This document shows, piece after piece, positions 58,080 to 64,000 of a stretch of 64,000 nucleotides of DNA. How positions within the stretch are numbered: position 1 is the stretch's first letter; each line of letters opens with the position of its first letter. Under the pieces are notes generated by a model that saw only the letters and a list, made by a program, of their open reading frames with translations, made no database searches and was not told the origin of the DNA. The translations under genes and the position numbers were made by a program. The stretch is from Cryptomeria japonica (lineage: Eukaryota > Streptophyta > Pinopsida > Cupressales > Cupressaceae): contig NC_081408.1 in the NCBI RefSeq assembly GCF_030272615.1, positions 334,956,793-335,020,792 of the forward strand. The letters are read 5' to 3'.

Positions 58080-58690
58080 AATCTTTAACCCTAAACCTAA
58101 CTATATATCTAACATAAAACCTAACCCTAACCCTAATTATAATTCTAAGCTTGACCCTAACCCTTTTCTATCCCCAAACATAATCCTAACCCAAACCCTA
58201 ACTCTTATAGCTATCATCACGTACTATATTTGATTGTAATCTTAACCCTAATCCTAATGATAATTCTAACCCTAACCCTAACCCTAATTTTATTTACAAT
58301 TAATAATTATAATCACTAAGATTAACCCTAATCCTAAGCCCAACACTAGCTGTAACCCTAACGCTTGATGCAATTATATCATTAGCTCTAGTAATAATTG
58401 ACATCTTAACCCTTATCATAATTATAATTATAACCCTAACCCTAATTTTATTTATAATTAATGATTATAGTCTTTAACCTTAACCCTAATTACCATCATT
58501 AAGATTAACCCCAATCCTAACGATAATCCTAAGGATAAACCTAACTATGATATTAGCCCTAACCCGAACTGCAATTTTCACCTATATCTTATCATAATTG
58601 TTATTCTATCATGAGCATAATCTTATCTATAACCATAATCCTAACCCTACCTCTAACCAAGATTTAAACCCCAACCCTGATATTATACAC
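58080..58690 (+). repeat. Degenerate interstitial telomere-like repeats
   Basis: Many copies of AACCCTAA and AACCCTAACCCTAA are mixed with TAATTATAATCATAA-type spacers. A sub-block with TTTATTTATAATTAATRATTATARTC recurs at ~58060, 58290 and 58447. This resembles a decayed (CCCTAAA)n-derived minisatellite. Confidence 0.8.
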
Positions 58691-59057
58691 TTAATAACTA
58701 TAAAACAATATTAGAGTTTCAAAATAAGAATATAGAAGTATTATACTTTACTAATAAAACTATAAAAATAATATTATAACTAACAATAATTTAAATAATA
58801 ATATAATACATTTAAAATATTTCAAATTTATATTATGAATATTATTTTCAATAAATTATAAAAATAATATCATAATAATCAAAACAATATAAATTAATAA
58901 TAATAGTATATTATAATATTATTCCACAAAAAATAGAAAATAATAATAATAGTTGCAATAATAATATTACATATTATTGCAACCAACATTAATAATATAA
59001 AATTATATAGTTCTATTATAATTTTTTTATCGTTTCCCATGTTGCGTCACGACTGCT
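58691..59057. other. AT-rich DNA with TAA/ATAAT runs
   Basis: ATAATAATAT-type low-complexity sequence. No gene seen. Confidence 0.6.
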
Positions 59058-59233
59058 ACTAGCTTACATATATTTGATTTTAATCAAATATATATATAAT
59101 ACGCCAAGAGATATCCTTCTCGAGGTGCCTATTTTTATCATGTACCCCAAACTTTAATAGGTGCCTCTAGAAGGATATCTCTCGGCGTATTATATATATA
59201 TATTTGATTAAAATCAAATATATGTAAGCTAGT
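59058..59233. repeat. Long inverted repeat (hairpin), ~77-bp arms
   Basis: The left arm starts ACTAGCTTACATATATTTGA and the right arm ends with its reverse complement at 59233 (GTAAGCTAGT). The arms pair almost throughout, including ATACGCC(A/G)AGAGATATCCTTCT, with only a few mismatches. A ~20-nt loop (TTATCATGTACCCCAAAC) separates them. It lies 430 bp upstream of the DUF4220 gene. It could be a foldback MITE or a small-RNA-generating hairpin. No target duplication is evident. Confidence 0.85.
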
Positions 59234-59661
59234 TTAGTCTATAAAAAAATAGTATAGAATTTATATTTTAGACACCCACATATTATATTTCATATTATTG
59301 AATTTCAAATGATTGATGAAGATATTACATGACAACCTAAAAAAGATGTTTATTCATACAACTAATCTACTCTCGAAAGACTATTTAATACCTCAATTAT
59401 TAAAAAGCTTAATAATTAACTAATTAATAATAATATTATATTTTATATTATTATTAATTGCTTTTTAATAATTAAATAATTAATAATAATTTTATATTTT
59501 ATATATGTAAAAAGCATTAAACAATTAATTCTATAATCTATAGATAATAAAAAATCCAAACAATTGTATTATTTTCATCAGTCCTGATTAACAATAGTGC
59601 CGCCTCTTTAATAGAGAAGTTTGTGGTTGTCACGATGCATCAAGTTTTCTTTTGAGCTACC
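59234..59661. other. Upstream region of the DUF4220 gene
   Basis: AT-rich sequence containing a TAATTATTAATAATAAT block repeated at about 59412-59445 and 59468-59500. No clear TATA box can be singled out amid the A/T background. The promoter of the gene at 59662 presumably lies here. Confidence 0.4.
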
Positions 59662-62514
59662 ATGTCTGTTCATGTTTGGGAGGCCATGTACGTTGAAAGG
59701 TATTCAGCGTGGACTGTGCTGCATGATTTTGCGCTGCGTATTCCAGTAGAATGGTTGGTAAGGATTTTACTACTCACTAGCATGACGTTGCAGGTTATTT
59801 TGGTTGTTCTGGGTGCGCGCAGATATCTTAGTTCAAGTGGTATTTTGCGTTTTCTTGTTTGGGGAGCCTACATTTCTACAGATGCTGTGGCCATTTCTGC
59901 ACTTGGGACCATGATGCACAGCGCCCGGAGGGGGATCTATGGAATATGGGCTCCAGTGTTACTCATGCATTTAGGAGGACCAGATGCTATAAGTGCCTAT
60001 TCCATGGCTGATAATGAACTGTGGCTGAGACATGGATTCAATATGGTTTATCAAGTTGGTGTGACAGGGTATATCATATACGGATCATCACTGAAAGGTG
60101 ACCCATTGGCTGCTGCTATCCTTTTATCGCTTGTAGGATTCGCTAAGTATGCAGAAAGGACCCTTGCTTTGTGGTATGGCAGTTATTCTCGAATTGTTAT
60201 GTCAAGTCTGCCAGTTTCTAAATTTATGGAGATAGAAAGTGTTGTAAAAAAGTGCCAGTATGTCGTTATGGGAGAGAATCAATTGGAGAGAATCATAGAA
60301 CAGCAGCAGCCCTCGACTTCCCCAAATGGAAGAGGGATACAACGAGCGTCAGAGACGTCTTCGTCGGAAGAAACAGGGATACAAGGAGAAATACAGATGC
60401 CTTCACCGAATGAAACACGGATACAAGGAGAAATACAGATGCCTTCACAGCATGAAACAGGGAGACAAGAACAGTTAGAGAGGTCTTCACAGGAAGAAAC
60501 AGGGATACAAGAAGAGCTAGAAGGAGGAGAGATAGTAACTATTGAGGATGTCAAGATTGCTGGTATTAAAGGTAGAGGCTACGATCTCTGCCTTTCCCAT
60601 GCGTTGTTCAAAATGTACAAGCGGAGGTTTGGAAGCCTGTATTTTCACGAAGGGGATTGGAAGGAAACGAGAGATTTTTGGGTTAAAAGGTTTACTGGAA
60701 AAGAGGCATTCAGACTTGCAGAGATGGAACTAAAATTCATGTACGATGCGGTCTTCTCCAAGTACAGCAACACAGGGTTCACAAAGTCGGGGATGATACT
60801 GCGCTTTCTCATCACCGTTCTCTTAGGAGTGGCGGGGTATCTAATTTTGGAAGAGAAAGAATCCAGACAAGCACAGCAGATGGTGACCTACATTGTAATT
60901 TCAGTAGCGTTTGTGGTGGAGGTCTTTCAGATATCGCGAGTGATGATGTCCGACTGGACCAGGGTCCACCTAATTTGTGCTTATGTTGTGGCATATGGGA
61001 ACCAAAAAACTAGGAGCCGAGAAAGCCATAGTCTTGAGTGGTGCACATTTTGCCAGGTTCTTCAGCCGTACACATTTTGCCATATTCTTCAGTGCTGCTG
61101 TTGCAGATTTTGCCATATTCTTCAGTGGTACTGGTGCAGATTTTGCCTTATTTTTCAGTGGTGCAAATTTCAGGTCATAAAGATTACTATTGTTGTGGTA
61201 GGCACGTTTCAGGATCTTGTTGGAGGAAATAGATACTTGAGCAAGATTGTTGGAGGAAACAGATACTGGAGCAATCGAATTCCGCAACACTGCTTGATAG
61301 AGACTTGGCCTAATAAGTCTCCTATAATATGTAAGATGGCTGGGCTTTTCCCGAAGCCAGAGAGATATATTGTAGACTGGTACGCCGAAATAAGGCATGT
61401 CCACAGATTGTCTGTCGAAGATGATCTCAAAGACTTCATATTTGAAATCCTCAGAAATGCATTTAATGAGGAGAAAAGTAGTGAAGAATGCAGAAAGAAA
61501 ATTTACAATTTTGAGAAGGACCTGTTTCAAGGAGAATCTGAAATCCAGGAGATCTTGAAGTCCCATACCAATCTGGAAGAGGTCATTCTGATATGGCATA
61601 TAGCTACCACTTTATGTGACAGAGAGAGAGGATCGCCCCAAAATAATGAGACCGAGAAGAATGTTAAGTTGAGTAAAAAACTGTCGAGGTACTGTGCATA
61701 TCTGCTGCTGTCACGCCCCAATCTTTTGCCTCTCCACCCCAAGATGGCAAGGATTGTATACATGCAACTTGTGAACCAACTTCTGGACACACTTACCGTG
61801 GGCAGTATCCTTCAGAATACTCATCGATATCTGTTACGCTGCAATGAAAAACATGGTTTGTTAGGCTCGGGGATTAAACTAGCTCACAACTTGCTCAAGA
61901 AAAACGAAAAAGGAATGTGGGAGTTATTGGCACAGTATTGGGGTAAGTTGGTTATATACATGGCTGTGTACAATAAAGCAATATTTCATGCAGAGTGCGT
62001 GGCTGCAGGAGGAGAATTTCTGAGTCTAGTATGGGTCTTACTGGCTCATATGGGATGTGGAGAACAGTCTGACTCTGCTGTAACCAAGAAGGTAGAGATG
62101 CCGTCGGATAAGGAATTAACAGTGGGCGAGAGGAGTGCTGAACAAGATCCAGCTGAAATGAGAGAAAAACTAGAAACAGCGAAGAAGGTTTTGAATGATC
62201 GTGTAAACGATCTGGAAAATCTTAAAAAGGAATTAGAAAGAGTGAAGAAGGATTTCAATGATCGTGAAAGCGCTTTCACTGCAAAGGATGAGGAGTTAGA
62301 TGCAATGAAGAAGGATTTGAGTGATCGTGAAAAGGAATTAGCTGCAAGGAGGGAGGGTTCGAGCAATCCTGAAGAAGAATTAATTGCAATGAAGAAGATT
62401 GTGCATGATCTCGAAGAAGAACTATCATCAACGAGGAAAATTTTGCGTGATCGTGAAGATGATTTTGCTGCAATGAAGAAGAATTTGCTTCTTCGTAAAG
62501 GAAATTTTGAATGA
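59662..62514 (+). CDS. DUF4220/DUF594 membrane protein with C-terminal coiled coil
   Basis: Single-exon, 950-codon intact frame. The DUF4220 region has predicted membrane segments near residues 33-53, 62-86, 125-145, 148-165, ~385-405 and ~415-435, and carries TDAVAISALG, LLMHLGGPDAISAYSMADNE and VMMSDWTRVHLICAYV. DUF594 lies at about 678-792 (AYLLLSRPNLLP...). Such proteins are plant-specific, often clustered, and of unknown biochemical role. Unusual parts: 14-residue repeats (EETGIQGEIQMPSP type) at ~233-290; a Cys/Trp-rich repeat (FCHILQW) at ~460-505 plus a 10-residue VGGNRY repeat, standing where other members have an ordinary loop; and a ~118-residue Glu/Lys/Asp-rich coiled-coil tail from ~832 (MKKDLSDREKEL-type units). 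The first ATG was chosen; the next is eight codons on. No stop or shift is seen. Confidence 0.88.
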   Translation: MSVHVWEAMYVERYSAWTVLHDFALRIPVEWLVRILLLTSMTLQVILVVLGARRYLSSSGILRFLVWGAYISTDAVAISALGTMMHSARRGIYGIWAPVLLMHLGGPDAISAYSMADNELWLRHGFNMVYQVGVTGYIIYGSSLKGDPLAAAILLSLVGFAKYAERTLALWYGSYSRIVMSSLPVSKFMEIESVVKKCQYVVMGENQLERIIEQQQPSTSPNGRGIQRASETSSSEETGIQGEIQMPSPNETRIQGEIQMPSQHETGRQEQLERSSQEETGIQEELEGGEIVTIEDVKIAGIKGRGYDLCLSHALFKMYKRRFGSLYFHEGDWKETRDFWVKRFTGKEAFRLAEMELKFMYDAVFSKYSNTGFTKSGMILRFLITVLLGVAGYLILEEKESRQAQQMVTYIVISVAFVVEVFQISRVMMSDWTRVHLICAYVVAYGNQKTRSRESHSLEWCTFCQVLQPYTFCHILQCCCCRFCHILQWYWCRFCLIFQWCKFQVIKITIVVVGTFQDLVGGNRYLSKIVGGNRYWSNRIPQHCLIETWPNKSPIICKMAGLFPKPERYIVDWYAEIRHVHRLSVEDDLKDFIFEILRNAFNEEKSSEECRKKIYNFEKDLFQGESEIQEILKSHTNLEEVILIWHIATTLCDRERGSPQNNETEKNVKLSKKLSRYCAYLLLSRPNLLPLHPKMARIVYMQLVNQLLDTLTVGSILQNTHRYLLRCNEKHGLLGSGIKLAHNLLKKNEKGMWELLAQYWGKLVIYMAVYNKAIFHAECVAAGGEFLSLVWVLLAHMGCGEQSDSAVTKKVEMPSDKELTVGERSAEQDPAEMREKLETAKKVLNDRVNDLENLKKELERVKKDFNDRESAFTAKDEELDAMKKDLSDREKELAARREGSSNPEEELIAMKKIVHDLEEELSSTRKILRDREDDFAAMKKNLLLRKGNFE

Positions 62515-63500
62515 TCGTGAAAAATCCATTTTGCTTTCAAGAAGTCAATTCTGTTATCATTTCATCTTAGAGTACTTCAGCTTGAAGTCAATTCTGTTAT
62601 CATTTCATCTTACATTACTTCAGCTTTTTTAGAATGTTGATGTTTAACTGCTCAACATGCATGAATAGCTATTTTCTGAGGTATGTTTCCACACAAATTA
62701 AATTGCATTACAATATGACATGTGTATATTCATATGTTTACTTATGTTTTCGCTTGCCTTATCATTAGTGGCCAGTAGTTCATTTCATTTTGGGTTTTTA
62801 AGTTTATTCATCAAGTTTACATTTTGTAATAGTGTCATTTATGTGTATTATTTTCTATGAGACTCCTACAAAAATCTTGAGAAGTTATTGACGTATTTTT
62901 GTTGGGTTTCATATGACTAGGGAACAAGATTTCATATGATTGCTGGAAGTGATGTTGTCTTTATCGTGAATTTGGCAATCTTAATCTTCTAGACATGCAT
63001 CATCAAGGATCAACTCCATGTGTCAAATAGATAATTAAAAACTGTAAAAAGTAGTAAAACCTAAAAATTTCTTGTTTAGCGTTTCATTCTTTTTGAAGTT
63101 CCTCATGGAAAATAGGTCTGGAAAGTTCTTATAGACTGTTCCTCCATTCTTATTGAAAATGAGGTACTTACAATTGAGGGTTTCACAACTAAAAGTATTT
63201 GGAAAGCTTAGAAGCCATCAAGCTTTGATTTCCTTGGAATGAGAATGAATTTAGAACTAATTTTTTTATCAACTGACAATCTCTTTGGTTGTCTCTTGTA
63301 ATTACAAGTTAAAATATACCTTCAATCAAAGACCCTTGGGCTCATGCACTAAAATTCTTTCATATAAATATCTGTTTCATTTCAAAGATCTTATCTAGAA
63401 AAGCTAGAAGCTATATGCTCTAATTTAATCCTATCAATTTTAGAGTTTCTAATTATGATTATTAGTGCTTACAAACTGTGATAACCAAGATTTAATGAGG
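62515..63500. other. Downstream of the DUF4220 gene
   Basis: A 45-bp direct repeat (GAAGTCAATTCTGTTATCAT plus flanks) lies at about 62540-62575 and 62585-62625, in the probable 3' UTR. Nothing else is recognised. Confidence 0.55.
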
Positions 63501-63802
63501 ATAAATTATAAGCATATTAACAAGCTGAATATGAACAAAGTCGACCTCTAAAAAAGATGGAGAAGAAGATTACATATAGAAAGAGTGATTGGGTCGAATC
63601 AAAGACGAACCCCACACTCAACAAGTGGTGGTGAGTTGCCTCTCGCTATACTAGCATGAGGTGTTGAAACTAAGTCGTCGTCATCTCTAATCGACTCCTA
63701 AATGGTCTTGACAACTTGTATGGACAAGTGTCAAGTAGAAATAGATGACTAAGTAGGATTAAGTAAGTCTAAGTGTAATTAAATCAAATAATTACACTAA
63801 CA
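63501..63802 (-). repeat. Probable start of a minus-strand retrotransposon LTR
   Basis: On the minus strand TGTTAGTGTAATTA begins at 63802, directly after a purine tract, as expected for a 3' LTR start. It contains a perfect inverted repeat (AGTGTAATTA...TAATTACACT, 63768-63798). The other end of the LTR was not located, so the left limit is arbitrary. The internal part of the element would lie beyond 63816 and outside the window. Confidence 0.4.
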
Positions 63803-63815
63803 CCCCCCTTTAAGC
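63803..63815 (-). promoter_or_regulatory. Probable polypurine tract
   Basis: GCTTAAAGGGGGG on the minus strand lies immediately before TGTTAG, the layout typical of copia elements. Confidence 0.4.
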
Positions 63816-64000
63816 ATAACTTAGGAAGACAAAAAGTGAAATGGGTCCATACCTACTAACTTGGTGAGGTACCCATGTACAATGAAATCTCTCATAAATA
63901 GAGAAATATAGAAAACCAAGTTGGAAAAAACTATCCTCAAAAAAAGAGATAAGAAGAGAAGACCATGAAGTCCCCCCGCCCCCTCAAAGCAGAATCTGCT

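Noticed and set aside
59058-59233. Calling the hairpin a microRNA gene
   Set aside because: Arms are too long and too perfectly paired for a typical plant MIR precursor and no mature sequence is recognisable; kept as an inverted repeat.
60970-61599. 209-codon minus-strand frame inside the DUF4220 gene
   Set aside because: It is antisense to an intact gene with domain support, and is open because of the coding minisatellite.
62046-62540. 164-codon Ser-rich minus-strand frame
   Set aside because: Antisense of the Glu/Lys/Asp coiled-coil tail; low-complexity shadow.

Overview
The window looks like intergenic DNA from a large plant genome dominated by decaying transposons. The evidence is Ty1/copia and Tat-type Ty3/gypsy retrotransposons, a DUF6570-type Helitron, a tRNA-derived SINE, degenerate plant-type telomeric repeats, and one plant-specific DUF4220/DUF594 gene. 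A gymnosperm is my best guess from the element types and the long gene-poor spacing, but that is inference. Only one gene looks intact: a single-exon 950-codon DUF4220/DUF594 membrane-protein gene at 59662-62514 (+).

Layout. 1-1343: AT-rich, no gene. 1344-5931: a Ty1/copia element with an exact 5-bp target duplication (GTGCA), missing its reverse transcriptase/RNase H and the 5' part of its 3' LTR. 6297-7148: an inverted-repeat TA-rich block with a nested SINE. 7433-9350 (+) and 13690-15075 (-): two broken, convergent, intron-containing copies of an unidentified gene family, each with palindromic ATCGGATATCCGAT sites upstream. Between them lies a ~359-bp tandem array (9735-11430). 15337-17209: a GA microsatellite, then a ~180-bp satellite built from palindromic subunits. 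17210-24790 (-): 'element A', a truncated Ty3/gypsy element. 24859-25949: a TIR element. 26502-45037 (+): 'element B', an 18.5-kb Ty3/gypsy element with both LTRs and a perfect GAGGT target duplication. 48400-57750: direct repeats, orphan ORFs and a Helitron Rep/helicase pseudogene. 58080-58690: telomere-like DNA. 59058-59233: a long perfect-looking hairpin. 59662-62514: the DUF4220 gene. The last ~200 bases carry a probable minus-strand LTR start and polypurine tract.

Most interesting system. Elements A and B both carry, between integrase and 3' LTR, a plant-mobile-domain (PMD) gene in ANTISENSE orientation to gag-pol. In both copies it has the same architecture: a TATA box about 80 nt before the ATG, a first coding exon of exactly 75 nt ending at a GTAAGT donor, an intron holding an array of a short repeated motif, then a PMD exon with a low-complexity and coiled-coil tail. 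The motif differs between copies (TTAGCGCAT type in B; TCRTAYGAGA / GTCATTTGG type in A). In B the same motif also recurs about 27 times in the leader upstream of gag, in the same orientation relative to gag as the intronic set is to PMD. This suggests an element-encoded second transcription unit with a shared cis signal.

Almost every retroelement reading frame here is broken by stops and frameshifts, so these are fossils. The conserved arrangement in two divergent copies is what argues for past function.
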